This document shows, in pieces, positions 35,448-46,312 of a stretch of DNA of 64,000 nt (the first letter of the stretch is position 1; each line of letters starts with the position of its first letter). The position numbers were made by a program, and so were the translations under genes. The stretch spans positions 1 to 64,000 of the forward strand of contig MVAQ01000086.1 of NCBI GenBank assembly GCA_014825775.1. The letters run 5' to 3'. Origin of the DNA: Krasilnikovozyma curviuscula (taxonomy: Eukaryota > Basidiomycota > Tremellomycetes > Cystofilobasidiales > Mrakiaceae). Below the pieces are notes generated by a model. The model saw nothing but the letters and a program-made list of their open reading frames with translations. It was not told the origin of the DNA and did no database searches.

Positions 35448-35456
35448 AAAAAAAAA
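35448..35456 (-). terminator. RNA polymerase III T-run terminator
   Basis: Nine A on the + strand (nine T in the transcript sense) lie 25 bp past the tRNA-Gly 3' end, the expected Pol III stop signal. Confidence 0.7.
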
Positions 35457-35481
35457 GGTTAAGGCAAAGACCTAAAAGTAA

Positions 35482-35577
35482 TGAGACCAAGGGGAATCGA
35501 ACCCCTACCCACTGCTCACTAAAGTGATTAAACCCTCGAATGGAAGGCAGCGATGATAACCATTTCACCATAGTCCC
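35482..35577 (-). tRNA. tRNA-Gly (anticodon UCC) with 24-nt intron
   Basis: Read on the minus strand, the 96 nt fold as a cloverleaf. The acceptor stem GGGACTA pairs with TGGTCTC (two G-U pairs), followed by discriminator A. The D arm is GTGA/TCAT. The anticodon arm is GCTGC, loop CTTCCA...A, stem GCAGT. The T arm is AGGGG TTCGATT CCCCT. The anticodon in the loop is TCC, so glycine. A 24-nt intron interrupts the loop after position 37, the canonical place, leaving a 72-nt mature tRNA. GGTTCGATTCC matches the B box of the internal promoter. Confidence 0.9.
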
Positions 35578-35622
35578 CGAATTGTCTTACCGAGAGATAA
35601 GTTAGCCTATCATGTTAATTGA

Positions 35623-35856
35623 TTATGTGGTCGCGTGGCCTCCCTTGTTCTCAAGCTTTTTCACTCTCGCTTGGACCAGATTTTCATCTTGAATTACCCA
35701 CATATATGAGAAAAATACGTTATCTGGATCGGAAACAATAGATCTGAAAGCTCTTTCGATAATTGGGATATCGACATAGGAGGTACAGCCAAGTTTCATC
35801 GCAGTAAGGTGGGTGATATACGGTGCCTTGTCGGAACTGGGTGATGTTTCACACAT
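35623..35856 (-). CDS. Doubtful small ORF (77 codons)
   Basis: An intact frame from an ATG at 35856 (MCETSPSSDKAPYITHLTAM) to TAA at 35623. It has a plausible mixed composition with a helical C-terminal part (DENLVQARVKKLENK), no membrane segment and no family I recognise. It lies alone next to a tRNA. It could be a chance ORF or the remains of a gene. Confidence 0.2.
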   Translation of the reverse strand: MCETSPSSDKAPYITHLTAMKLGCTSYVDIPIIERAFRSIVSDPDNVFFSYMWVIQDENLVQARVKKLENKGGHATT

Positions 35857-36054
35857 TCTTTCTCTCACATTTTCATTCGGTTAAGCAAGATACGCGTGAT
35901 ATGCGTGCAAGTGGCAGGTATTTTTAAGTTCTCCCAAGGTGTCGTGTAGTATCATTCAGGTCAAATCTTGCCAGCGCAATTGAGTTTCGAGGATCACCGG
36001 AAGAAAGTCTACGGTATTTCATTACAATGACTCGAAACATTTCAAAAGCGTTAA

Positions 36055-36069
36055 ACGCGTGTTACGTCA
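36055..36069. promoter_or_regulatory. MCB-like ACGCGT next to a CRE-like TTACGTCA
   Basis: ACGCGT (36055-36060) is followed two bases later by TTACGTCA (36062-36069), about 310 bp upstream of the DUF4048-like start. These match the MluI cell-cycle box and a bZIP half-site/CRE consensus. One occurrence only, so chance is possible. Confidence 0.3.
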
Positions 36070-36378
36070 ACTTTCACCGTTCTATTGCAGCGGATAAATG
36101 GCGCGTCGTCCGCAGGCGACAGATTTACTCATAGCAGAGGCAAAGTTCTCTCAGAACCACTCGGTTTTAGAATAAAGATCGATAAAAGGTACTTATTGGT
36201 CTGTTACTGTTCTGCCTTTTCTCTGTTCTTACATGGAATAATATTTCCCCTTTTTTAAATTAGGAGTCAGCGTGGTCGACCCAGACGCGACGCTTTGGTC
36301 TTTCTTGGTCGTGCTCCCGAGCTCTTGGGCCTCGTCAAACCTCATCAACCAACACCTCAAACAATACCCTTCAGAGCC

Positions 36379-38344
36379 ATGGACCTCGCATCATCACCCA
36401 ATCCAATACCCTTTCAGTCGACCCTACCCTTTTCTGAAACTCCCAGGCAGACGCGAGGGCACCTGAAGAAACTGTCGCTCGCTTCAACCCCACGAGCTCC
36501 TTTATCGTCGTCGAGCTCGTCCCCACCTGCTACAAGTCTGTATCGTTCCCCTCCTCCTTCTGCTGCCTCAGATTCTCCCATGACGAGGTCAGCAACGGAC
36601 GGGGCCCTCCCTTCCAGTCCCTCGCCTGCACCTTTGTCTCGAACAGTATCTCTCAATAGGTTCAACGGCCGTCGACAGTCCTCAATCAGCTATACGAGTC
36701 CCAGATCAGATCGCGGACTGACTAGCTGTCCGTCATCAGGTGGTCTGGGGCTGCATACCAGATTTGGCAGTGAGGAAGGTGCCAAACCAATGTTGGGTGA
36801 CCTGAGGAAAGGAAAGGATGTCTTGAAGGAAGAAGACGAGGAGGAAAAAACCGCCCAGGGGTCATCAACCTCAAAAACTCAAACATTAGTAGAAAGGTAC
36901 GAATCGTTTGCACTGATTACTAGCCGCAAATCCAATTTGCTAACGACTACGCAATTTCTGTGTACTTGTCCACAGACACGCTGATTTACTCAGCTTCATT
37001 GCACAAAAAGTACGTCTGCATCACCATTTAAATCTCTTCAGTCTTCATCTAACAAGTTTTTGCTCATTTTTAAAGGAATCAAAAAGCCTGGAGCTTCGAG
37101 AGCAACTGGCTCAGAACGAAGCAGAGCTATCGTCGCTCAAGAAGAAATGGCAGACGATAGTCGCTCGAGCTTCTCGTCCCTCAACAAACGCCTCATCCTC
37201 GAATCAAATATCAGCTATGAATTCTCATTTGGAATCCTCAGCGGATCCAGCTACGGTTTCTGACCAAGGTATCATTAGCCCCGAAGTGATCCGGAGTGGG
37301 AAGAAATTCCTGAATATGGTTCTGGGAGGTGGCCTTGAAGATGACGAAGAACTGACAGCGAATTCCAAGATGGAAGTCACTGGTAGTCCCAAGAGTACCG
37401 GCGCGATGGCAAGAGGAAGTTTAGATATGTTGCTGTCGAGCGCGAGGACTGCAACTGGGTTGGACGTTGTAGCAGAAACGAACGAGGCAACTTTGGGCCA
37501 CTCCAAAGCAACACCATCTTCATCTACTTCACACTCGATTCCAACCACTCGTCAGCAACCCTTAAAATCTGCCAAACGTCTTTCCCTCGCATCGTCCACC
37601 ACCACATCTTCATCACTAGACTCCCGTTCGTCATCTATGGGCTCCATGGATTCTACTACATCTTCAGCAAGCTCAGCATTCTCAGCAACACCGACAGATG
37701 AAAAGGCATCTTCATTTTACCAGTCACCGATGCCAAGTGAGGACGCTTATGGTCCAGGGGAGAAGAGCTTGAAATCTCTGGCAGACGATATGGCTTCTTC
37801 TGGCAGTGCTGGCTGGGGAAAGAGATGGAATGAGCTGGCTTCTGGTATTGTGTCGAGTGAAACGTGAGTCCTGTCTGACAACCCACGGTAAATGTATAGA
37901 TGATTTATAACTCTAATCTTGCTTCATACTAGTATCAAATCATCTCGGCGAGCCACAATGAGCCTCACCGCCACCTTGTCATCGCAATTGAATAGCACAC
38001 TTACCACTCTCGAGAAGAATCTTACTGCCCCCCTCGTCGAGCCAGCTGCAACCCGACCCCTCACCCAACCTCCGTCCTCACGGTCTACCTCGTCCGCCCC
38101 CTCATCACGCACTCTGCAACCGTCTAACAGCAACAACATCAAAGCAGTCAAACTTCAGCCAATTCGACCCATCGGTCCTGCTAATAGTGAAACCATCAGA
38201 GAAGGTTTACTCCTGGACTTCAGTGAATCGCCTCCTATCAGCCGAGTGTCATCTCCCGGTGTCCCCTCCACCGGGCTCAGCAAGACGGCTTCTACCGCTG
38301 TTTCTCCAGGCATCGAAGATGACGGTGCAGACTGGAACTGGTAG
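36379..38344 (+). CDS. Ser-rich protein, DUF4048-like
   Basis: The first ATG of the frame is 36379 (MDLASSPNPIPFQSTLPFSE). Four exons. Exon 1 is a Ser/Pro-rich disordered region with KKLSLASTPRAP and SLNRFNGRRQSS, kinase-site-like. Two short exons then give ERHADLLSFIAQK|ESKSLELREQLAQNEAEL, SLKKKWQTIVARAS, a coiled-coil segment of the kind found in fungal DUF4048 proteins. The long third exon has SPEVIRSGKKFLNMVLGGGL, SAKRLSLASS and GWGKRWNELASGIVSSE. The final exon is Thr/Ser-rich and ends DDGADWNW-stop at 38344. The pairing of the KRLSL motif, the ER-L-coil and a WG..W-E block matches the family pattern I know; function unknown. Confidence 0.6.
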
Positions 38345-38854
38345 GAAGCGAGATGTGGGGACGTAGCAAAGGAGATGTGAAACAAACGGCCGTGTGCGAT
38401 CACCACAGGCGGGTTGTAACTGACATTGAACGCTCAGGTGTTTTAGGATATTACCTTATACTGCTGTATACATAGCTCACCTTGATGGATGACCTGTAAC
38501 CCAGATTCAGCCAGCATTTGGGCAACAGATAGTTTGCTGTCAGCATTGCCACACTGGGTGTTTCTCAGAAGTGACTACAGCTCAAACATCATATTACATT
38601 TGAGTTAGAAGACAGCCCAGGGTTCAGGACGGCATCGTGTCAGAATTGGGTCAGCACAGTCTGTAATAAACCGCGTTTTGCTTTTGCGTAACCTTCGCTG
38701 ACAGAGCCGTGGGAAGATATTGCTGTTTTAGTCAAATTCACCAGACGCAAAATCCATTTTGCGTCCCAAACGGGAACGGATTTGTCAACTCGCAAAACCT
38801 GGCTGATAAAAGTAACAGGGGGTGTGCATAAATACTGCCAGCCGATCTGCCAGC
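38345..38854. other. Intergenic region before the nitroreductase gene
   Basis: About 510 bp between the stop of the DUF4048-like gene and the next start on the same strand; terminator/3'UTR of one and promoter of the other. No coding exon or repeat is evident. Confidence 0.4.
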
Positions 38855-39944
38855 ATGGTTTCCTTCACCCAGATCCTTCTCATCCTTTCCGCCATCGCCC
38901 TCTTCTTCTACCACAACACCTCCCAACCTACCAGTATGTCTGCTCCATTCTTCAAGGCCGTCGAGGAACGTAGATCTGTCGTGAGTGGCTTTCCTCTCGT
39001 CGGATGTGGGCTTTTTTTTGTTCTCGCGGGTGTATATTAACCAGTATATTCCATTTCTTTGTGTCCCTTTTCCGTGTATTAGTACGTTTTGACCAAGGAG
39101 TCCACTATCCCAGATGAGAAGATCACTGAGATTGTGCAAAACGCTGTCAAGTGAGTGTAGCTCAAACTGGTTTGGTTGGCGATGAACGACTATATTGAGC
39201 GATGAAAGAGATCAAAACTGACCTATGCTACCTTTTTATGACCACAAGGCACTGCCCTTCTACCTTCAACATCCAGTCGGGACGTGCTGTCGTCTTGTTC
39301 GGCGAGAAGGCTGACAAGGTCTGGGATACCCTCTCCGCTAAGGTCGAGACTTTCGGACCAGAGATGGGTCAGTTCTTACTAATTAAATTGCTCTGAGGAC
39401 CTTGAAAACGCTCATCTAACACATAAACCACTTCTTGATATTAGTTGCCAACCTCGGACCAAAGATCTCCCTCTTCAAGAACTCTTACGCTACCATCCTC
39501 TTCTTCGAAGACTCCGTTCCAATTACCACGATCTCCGAGAAGATGCCAGCTTACAAGGATGCTTTCCCTAAGTTCTCGTATGTGTTTTTCCATCTATGGT
39601 GACCTCGGCGACGCGCTCACCGATGATCGCTTTTTGCAGTGATCACTCTACTGGTATGATCCAGTTCACCGTCTGGACCGCCTTGGCTGCTGAAGGCATG
39701 GGTGCTACTCTGGTAAGCAATCTTCTCTCTTCCTTTTTTTATTATGAGCATGTTGGCTGATGGTTAAATCCTGCTTCAGCAACATTTCGGTGGAATGATT
39801 GACGCTGAGGTCAAGGAGATTTACGGTATTCCAGCTACCTGGACCCCTGTCGCCATGATGCCAACAGGCAAACCTGCTACTGAAAGCGGTGTGAGACCAA
39901 AGACCTTTGAGCCAATTGAGGACAGAGTCAAGGTTTTCGCTTAA
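38855..39944 (+). CDS. Frm2/Hbn1-type nitroreductase
   Basis: Flavin-dependent nitroreductase of the fungal Frm2 group, linked to oxidative stress and lipid signalling in yeast. The start at 38855 gives a hydrophobic N-terminus (VSFTQILLILSAIALFFYHN), then SAPFFKAVEERRS|VYVLTKESTIPDEKITEIVQ, the family start. Further exons read HCPSTFNIQSGRAVVLFGE, DKVWDTLSAKVETFGPEM, ATILFFEDSVPITTISEKMP, GMIQFTVWTALAAEGMGATL and QHFGGMIDAEVKEIYGIPAT. These show the family SG-R-VVL, L-Q-H and ED-V blocks. The frame ends VKVFA-stop at 39944. The hydrophobic leader is unusual: yeast Frm2 starts near the SAPFF block, where a second Met lies (MSAPFF). Confidence 0.88.
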
Positions 39945-40176
39945 ACTTTGGATAAAATGCGACGAAACCGACCAGTTTTATACTTTTAGACACGATACAA
40001 ATAGAGTTGTAGATCATCTGCGAGTCATATGATTGACACTTGCTCAGAAGAGTCTTCATGCAAGATAAATGTGACGGTTTGTAGTAAATGGTTGTCCCTT
40101 TCTGGAGCGAAATAATGCTTGCGAGAGCAAGCGGCAGGTTTCAAGCTCATTACATGTATGCAAAAGCACTATTTAC

Positions 40177-41510
40177 TTATTGTGGAGTAAGTCCAACTGG
40201 AGGTGGGAGCAATGGCTCTCCCAATGGAGTCTGAAGTTACAGAGTATCATGTCAGAGGGCAAAGCCAGGAACAAAGGGCGGCGAGATGAATGCTTACCAC
40301 GTAGGCGGACGACACACCACCATCAACGCTAAAGTCGGTACCGGTGACAAATGAGGAGTCATCAGAGGCAACTATAAAAAAGCAAGTCAGCATTTCACGG
40401 GTGCAAAAGAGATTCCAAATTGCACTGACGGAACAAAGCTCCCTTCGCTTGCTCAACGGCTTCTCCGAAACGACCCATTGGGATGTGGACCATTCTACGT
40501 TCTTTCTTTTCAGGAGTGTTGAGGAACTCCATCAAGAGTGGAGTTCGGATTGGTCCTCTGTCCCAAAAAGGCTGTCAGCAGCAACACCAAACCTGCGAAG
40601 GAGTGACAGATACACTCACGGGCACAGCGAGTTGAATCTAATTCCTTCTCTAGCATGGACCATAGCCAGCTCTCTGGTTAAAGCCAATACAGCTCCCTTG
40701 GAAGCAGTGTAAGCTAACTGAGGAGTAGCAGCACCCAACAGTGCGACGAAGGACGCGGTGTTAATGACACTACCTCCAGCTTTCAATCCCTTTTCTGGAA
40801 CAGTTGGATTCTTTCTCATGGCCAAGATAGCGTATTTGCATCCCCACCAAACTCCCTTCAAGTTGATGTTCATTGTGAGATCCCTGTCGGATGAGACACG
40901 GAAGGTCAGCAAGAATTCTTTACGCGATTGGAGAAGGTTTAGGTATACTCACCAGATCTTTTCTTCGGTGTTCAGTGCAGTGTCATCAGCTGGATGCATG
41001 ATACCTGCGTTGTTGAACTGAAGTTTCGTAGTCAAAGGAGGTTAGTATCCGAAGCCAACGTTCAAGAAACTTTGTACTACGAGACCTCACCATGATGTCC
41101 AATCTGCCAAACTTCTCGACGGTAGTATCAACCATGGCTTTGATGTCATCTTCCTTGCTCACGTCACACTTGAAAGCTAAGCAATCTGCGTTCGGGAACA
41201 TCTTCTTCAAGGTAGCGGCACCAGCGTCAATGGCTGACCTGTAGACAAATAGAATAAACAAAAGAAATCAGCAAAGCACGCCAAGGATGCAATGACAACA
41301 GAGGTAGGTACGCACTGGTTGATGTCGGCAAGGACGACGGTACATCCTTCTGACGCGAAAACTAAGGCAGTCTCGAGCCCAATTCCTCTGTTATGTGGAG
41401 AGGCCATGTAACTCTATCAGCAGCATATCTCAAAAGTGCTTCAGCTGCGTAACGTACCCTCCAGCTCCAGTGATGATAGCAACCTTGTGTTCGAGACGGA
41501 GACCTGGCAT
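40177..41510 (-). CDS. Short-chain dehydrogenase/reductase (classical SDR)
   Basis: NAD(P)-dependent oxidoreductase; substrate unknown. The start MPGLRLEHKVAIITGAGG at 41510 is joined over an intron to GIGLETALVFASEGCTVV, forming the TGAGGGIG cofactor loop. An Asp after the second strand (LADIN) suggests NAD preference. The rest has CDVSKEDDIKAMVD, NNAGIMHPADD, INLKGVWWGCKYAILAM and GSVINTASFVALLGA with the catalytic Ser. The active-site YTASK lies in AYTASKGAVLALTRELA. The C-terminus reads SFVTGTDFSVDGGVSSAYV, then TPLGEPLLPPP to stop at 40177. A CAACAG acceptor abuts the ATG and a GTGAGT donor lies near 41584, indicating a 5'UTR intron. Confidence 0.9.
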
Positions 41511-42098
41511 CTGTTGGCAGAAACAGTGGCAGATAAGGAACGAGGTCTCCAGCTCTTGAAGGTATACAAGTTCGTCAACTCACAATAAGAAGGTTGGTAA
41601 GTGGATAAAAGATGAGAGTAAGATGGTGTTGGTTGGAAGAGAGGTCGAAGAACAGGTGTTCGCCTTTTTCTGTTTCCTTCGAGACGTCTAACTCGTCAAA
41701 ATTCCACTCACGCTCATGGCTCTTTCAGCCGTCGTGAGTTGCAGAAGGGTTGTACACTGTATCAATAAAATCCAGTTTAACTTAATTGAATTGGTTTCTT
41801 TTAGCTTTGAAAGAGATTAGAATAGGCTTTGAAAAAGATTAGAATAGACTTGTCCTTGCTTGAAACGCAACTGAATCGATCTCTCTGATGTCCTCCGCAT
41901 GCCGTGGATGCGCCTTGTTCAGGACGGTCAGTATTTCCTAGATTTTCATAGAGGCGAGTTCTTTAGGGTATATTCGTTTTCAGCCTTAGATGGAGACCTG
42001 ATCCTCAACGAAATGTCATGACGGCCCCTTTCGTATAGAATGCGATCGATACAACATGAACACTAGCCCTATCTTACAGTCTGCCTCCGTCTAAATCT
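41511..42098. other. Intergenic region between SDR and HSBP1-like genes
   Basis: About 590 bp with the SDR leader/promoter at its left and the HSBP1-like 3' flank at its right. It includes a 22-bp tandem duplication at 41804-41847. No gene seen. Confidence 0.4.
41804..41847. repeat. 22-bp tandem duplication (two copies, one mismatch)
   Basis: Two adjacent 22-bp units of the form GCTTTGAAA(G/A)AGATTAG plus AATAG differ at one base. It lies in the presumed SDR promoter, about 300 bp upstream of the start codon. Confidence 0.8.
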
Positions 42099-42733
42099 TT
42101 ACTTCGGCTTGGATGCAGAGGATCCTGGTGCCGGTATACTGCTGTCAGACAAGATATCACTGATTGCGAGTTCTAGCGAATCTATTCGTGTTGACATGGA
42201 AGACACTAAGGAGAGATTGAGACAACATGTCAGCTAGTAGCACCATAATGGTAAGGAAGCAAGTCAGGGAACACGTACTTCGATCCCTGGTAGAGACGAG
42301 AGCGCAATTCAAGAGGGGACAAACACATTCAGACTCGTGTCCAAGCCATGTTCAACGACAGAACTCACATCAAATCTGAGCTCATCTCCTGGAACCGATC
42401 TTCAAGCTGTACCAACAAGTGGTCGACCTTGAATCCCATAGAAGAGTTTGGGATGTCAGCGGAGAACCTCACAGCAACACAGCTGTAACAGCTGGCATAT
42501 GAATGGCTACTCACATATCCAGTTAATTCCAACGGACTCGTAATCTCTCCAACTTTACTAGTACCGCCTGATGAGGCACCTCCTAAGGCTGATGATCCTG
42601 ACATTCCTGTGGTTTTAGAGGCAGTGAGGCCGTTGGTTGAGGCAGGAGTAGGTGCTGAACTGGAAGCGTCAGTTGTTTTGAGAGCCAAAGGACGAGGAGA
42701 TTCTGCTTGTGGTGGTGGTGCTGTGGATGTCAT
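42099..42733 (-). CDS. Heat shock factor-binding protein 1-like coiled coil
   Basis: Small nuclear coiled-coil protein of the HSBP1 family, which in animals negatively regulates Hsf1 trimers. The start MTSTAPPPQAESPRPLAL at 42733 opens a Ser/Thr-rich exon. After ELTGY an intron leads to VDHLLVQLEDRFQEMSSDL. An 8-nt exon (42279-42286) then yields MDR and joins MSSMSTRIDSLELAISDILS, followed by KPK-stop at 42099. The result has the heptad pattern and length of HSBP1 (D-RF-x-M-S ... R-I-D-x-L-E). Without the 8-nt exon the frame would stop right after the Leu. Function in fungi is little known. Confidence 0.82.
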
Positions 42734-43151
42734 ATCTTAAATTTAGCTACCAGAGAGATGGGTTGGAGTTTGGTTCGTTGAGTCTGAGTGAGACGTGAAC
42801 ATCTACCTACTTCGCGGCTGCTCTGGCTGCTCTATCCTTTCTTCTTACAAGTGGCGCCTGGTACCTCCTTCAAGACTTTTGAATACAAAAAAAGACTAAC
42901 CAATAGGAGTACGGAGTCCCCAAGAGATTTAAATTCGTGAGGGATATGAGAGTTGAAAAGAGAAAAAGGAAGTAAAGAAACGAGATAGCGTCGCCTGGGC
43001 GGTGAAAAGGGTACCAAAGATAACAAGAAGGATAATGCATTTAGGATGTAGGACTACAGCAGAATAGAGAAACTACACTCCTGAATATTGATAGCTAACA
43101 AAAGGGACACTTCATCATCTCCACTCACTAACCTCATTCGAAACTCCTACT
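42734..43151. other. Intergenic region upstream of HSBP1-like gene
   Basis: About 420 bp. It has a CCAAT box at 42900-42904, about 165 bp upstream of the HSBP1-like start codon, and then the NOT2 3' flank. No coding exon seen. Confidence 0.45.
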
Positions 43152-45292
43152 TTATATGCCAGCCATTCCGGTGCTCTGTTGAGCCTGTCGTTGTTGTTGC
43201 TGTATCAGGGGTGTTGGTTGACCTTGTTGTAACTGCTGGTGAGTTTGTTGAGACAGGACAGGTCGGTCTTCTAGCGAGTCATACATCAGAGAGAAGTCCT
43301 TCTGTTCGACTCGAGACCAAGTTATAGGATCCCAGAAAACGTAGGTGCCCCTTTCACCGGTCGTGTCCTTGAAGGTTGCAGATGCTTCTGGATCTTTGGT
43401 GAGCCAGCATTGATGCTCTTTGTGCCAACGCCAGTGACGAGCGAAGCTGCGAAGGATTCATAGAATCAGGGACTATGGGGAGGGAGCGAGAAAGACGGCT
43501 GATACTCACAGCTCGGCAGCAGCGTGCTCCTGCAGTATGTCTCTCGGAGAAGAGTAGAACATGAAGAACAAAGTCTCATCGTGGAAATGGTTCATCTTGT
43601 TCTGCGCAGACGTCTGCGGTCGGACGTTGTAACAAGCAGGCAGCTGGTATGGTTCTTCCACATGCACTGATTTCGTCGCAGATGGTTCAGCCCATGGTGC
43701 TACAAGGCTCGAATACAATGGACTGAGAAAGAACACGAAGGCAGCAACAAATTGTCAGAATGAAATTACACGCGTCGAGAAAATCAGAATCGTTGAGTGA
43801 AGACTTACTCTGTTGAGCCCATGTCCACTCCGAGGTTCATCAAATCTGTCCCATACGCTAACACGCTCTTGTCTTCATCACTCGTCCTTATGGCGTGTAA
43901 GAAACCAAGCAGCCCCCACTTGTCGGCTGGACTAGTCAAGACCTGGTGCGCTGGGTTGGCAGGGTTGAACTCGAGACCAGGGGCTGCTGGGTGTTGGTCG
44001 TACTGCTGCTGCTGGGACTGCTGGGTAGCATTTCCACCGTTGGAGTAAGAGCCTGAAGTTGATCTTTGCGGCTGCTGCTGTTGATTAGGGTTGAGCAGTT
44101 GTTCTGCTGTGGGTGCGCTGCCTGCTGTCGCGATTTGAGCTGACCAGGCAGTGGAAGACTGTTGCTGAGCAAGTTTAGAAGCGTGATTCTAAGTAGGAGA
44201 CAGCATAGTACCCGTAAAACAGGTCAGAAACTTCGTAGGAGAGCAGTGGTTGTGAAGGCTTGGTAAAAAATGCTTGAAAAGAACACTCACCCTCTGTTCT
44301 TCCAATCCTCGAGCATACTTGGCACCAACAGCCTCCATGGCTGGATTCTGCTGGTTACTATTGCCCATATTCCCAGCCCCATTCACCATTCCTTCGCCGC
44401 CGAGGGCTGGGAACTCATCTGCACTGTTGAAATTCAGGTTTGCCCTGGAGGCACCACCTGAGGTCATCTGTTGCTGCTGTTGCTGTTGTTGCTGCTGTTG
44501 CAACAGAGCTGCGTTAGCTTGGGCAGCGTACGAGTGGGGTGTATTTCCTCCTGCTCCGCTAGAAGGCGTCTGCAGAGGCTGCTGTAACGACCCTAATGCT
44601 GGGAAATCCGAAAGATCGAGTGATGCGTTGTTTCCATTCAGTCCCTGGTTGTTAGCTACCGACTGGATATCGGAAGGATGTGAGAATATTGACTGATGAG
44701 AAGGCGTCGTCGAAGGTGGACCTTGAGAGTTGTTCAGCGGCTGCTGTTGCTGCTGTTGGTTCAGAGTGGCTGCACTGATACCATTCTGCTGCTGTTGCAG
44801 ATGACCCTGTTGACTTTGTCCGAGAGCTCCTCCTCCTCCTCCAGCACCGAATGGGAAGCCAGACGACACTCTGCTCCCAGCATTCGAACCCGCTGTCGTT
44901 GAACCGGGCGTGCTGGCAAATCCGCCTGTAACAGGCGTTGAAGCACCGCCAGCACCCACTGAACCAGCACCTGCCGCTGGTGTCCTTGCACCCGACTGCT
45001 GCTGCTGCTGAGGTAGGCCAAAGGCACCTTGAGCCATTGGAGGGCGTCCCATGAAAGGATAAGGCGACCGCTGAAAGTTACCTCCTGGTATCGACGGAGG
45101 TGGAGCTACTCCTAGATTCGGTGGTCGTGATGGGGGTGCTATAGTGGCCCAATGTAAAGTATAGCAGGAGCAGGAGGCCAGCAGGGCGAGAAAGGAAAGG
45201 AAAAGCAGCCATTCGAGATGTCAGTCCCGCAGCGAAAAAACCATAACAATCTCATCCAAAGCTCCGAAACTACACTGACCCTGACGATTCAT
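43152..45292 (-). CDS. NOT2: CCR4-NOT complex subunit NOT2 (CNOT2)
   Basis: Core subunit of the CCR4-NOT deadenylase/transcription complex. The C-terminal NOT-box is clear: PLYSSLVAPWAEP, EEPYQLPACYNVRP, HDETLFFMFYSSPRDILQEH, AAAEL|FARHWRWHKEHQCWL and GTYVFWDPITWSRVEQ. The N-terminal region is Gln/Gly/Ser-rich with short conserved blocks (DLSDFPALGSL, NSADEFPALGGEG), a hallmark of CNOT2. Homology to NOT2 starts suggests a 13-nt first exon (45280-45292, MNRQ) spliced over a 141-nt intron to APPSRPPNLGVAPPPSIPGG. A glutamine-codon repeat of 11 units is at 44468-44500. The frame ends GMAGI-stop at 43152. The NOT-box call is very strong; the first exon is inferred. Confidence 0.9.
44468..44500 (-). 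repeat. CAG/CAA glutamine repeat in NOT2
   Basis: Eleven consecutive CTG/TTG triplets on the + strand encode a run of 11 glutamines in NOT2. Mixed CAG and CAA codons should make it more stable than a pure repeat. Flanked by Gln-rich sequence. Confidence 0.9.
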
Positions 45293-46312
45293 TACACTCC
45301 TGGCACAGTTTTATCTCAGGAAGGGATATTCTTTGTTTATGTGGTATCGATTCGGACGTCCAGAACAGTCGTGAGCTGGTCTCCCCAGAAGCCGCAGGAT
45401 TCCAAACAAAAAAGCGGTAGTTCAGCACTCGAGCAGCTGGCATTCTTCAGAAGCGTATTGGATGAATACTCACGTACAGATACAGCTCGACCAAATTTGA
45501 ACGATTGACGGTGTTGGCGAACCTGAGCTGCGACTGCTCGTGAGATTTTCTGCATGAGGCAAATTCTTGACTATATCACATTTACGACTGACTGGGGCCA
45601 CCAGAGACAGGAAACCGTACACTAGAATGGAGAATGAGTCTGAATGCTGTGGACCAGCTCAGACAGAAGAGGTTACCGTGTTGTGCTGCCGGCGTACAGC
45701 CAACATCACAACCCCGCCTAGGTGGGTTCTCAGCTCAGGAACGGTTCCACTAGCGCAGAGTATGATTTGGGTGAGAAAACAGCAGGAGACATCGACCTAG
45801 AATGTGGGCTCTAGTCTTATTGGCTCAGGAACATGATAACACTCGGAGCTCAGACAGCTTGCTACTTGTACACTGGCAGGGCAAGCTCCTCCCTGATTTT
45901 GAAAAAGCTATTTAAACAGAGAAAATATCACCAGAACTCATCTCTCACATGGTGCTGGGGGCTGGGTGTTTATAGGAGATGGCCCTGCCAATCCCACCAG
46001 CCTGTCGCAATGTAACATCTACAGCCGTCCTTGGTGTTTCACTCTTCCTTTAGGACAAGCAACAACAGCAGGTTATCTCAAACCCAGCATCTACATTGCA
46101 CGGCTGATCGGAAAACCACAAGTCCTGACCGACATGGCTGTATTTGTCAGGGCGATCCACCGTCCGCCACGTTCCAGCTTCCAGCGCTACGTATTGCTTC
46201 GCTGGCAAGGGATCAGTCCGGTTTATAAGCTGCTATAATGGAGCGTAAATGCCGATAGCGAAAGCTCTGAACCTCTCCCATATTTTCCCAGCTTCTGTGT
46301 CGGTTTCCAAAA
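45293..46312. other. 1-kb gap between NOT2 and the acetyl-CoA transporter
   Basis: Divergent promoter region of about 1 kb. A 73-codon minus-strand ORF (45337-45555) with an Arg/Ala/Ser-rich start lies just upstream of the NOT2 start. Other frames in the region look non-coding. CAAT-type motifs occur but none is compelling. Confidence 0.4.

Larger units (their letters stand above)
35578..36378. other. 800-bp region between tRNA-Gly and the DUF4048-like gene
   Basis: Holds one doubtful small ORF (35623-35856, minus) and the putative promoter of the downstream gene. A TTAG/GAG acceptor-like site at 36262-36264 suggests a 5'UTR intron for the plus-strand gene. Nothing else recognisable. Confidence 0.4.
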
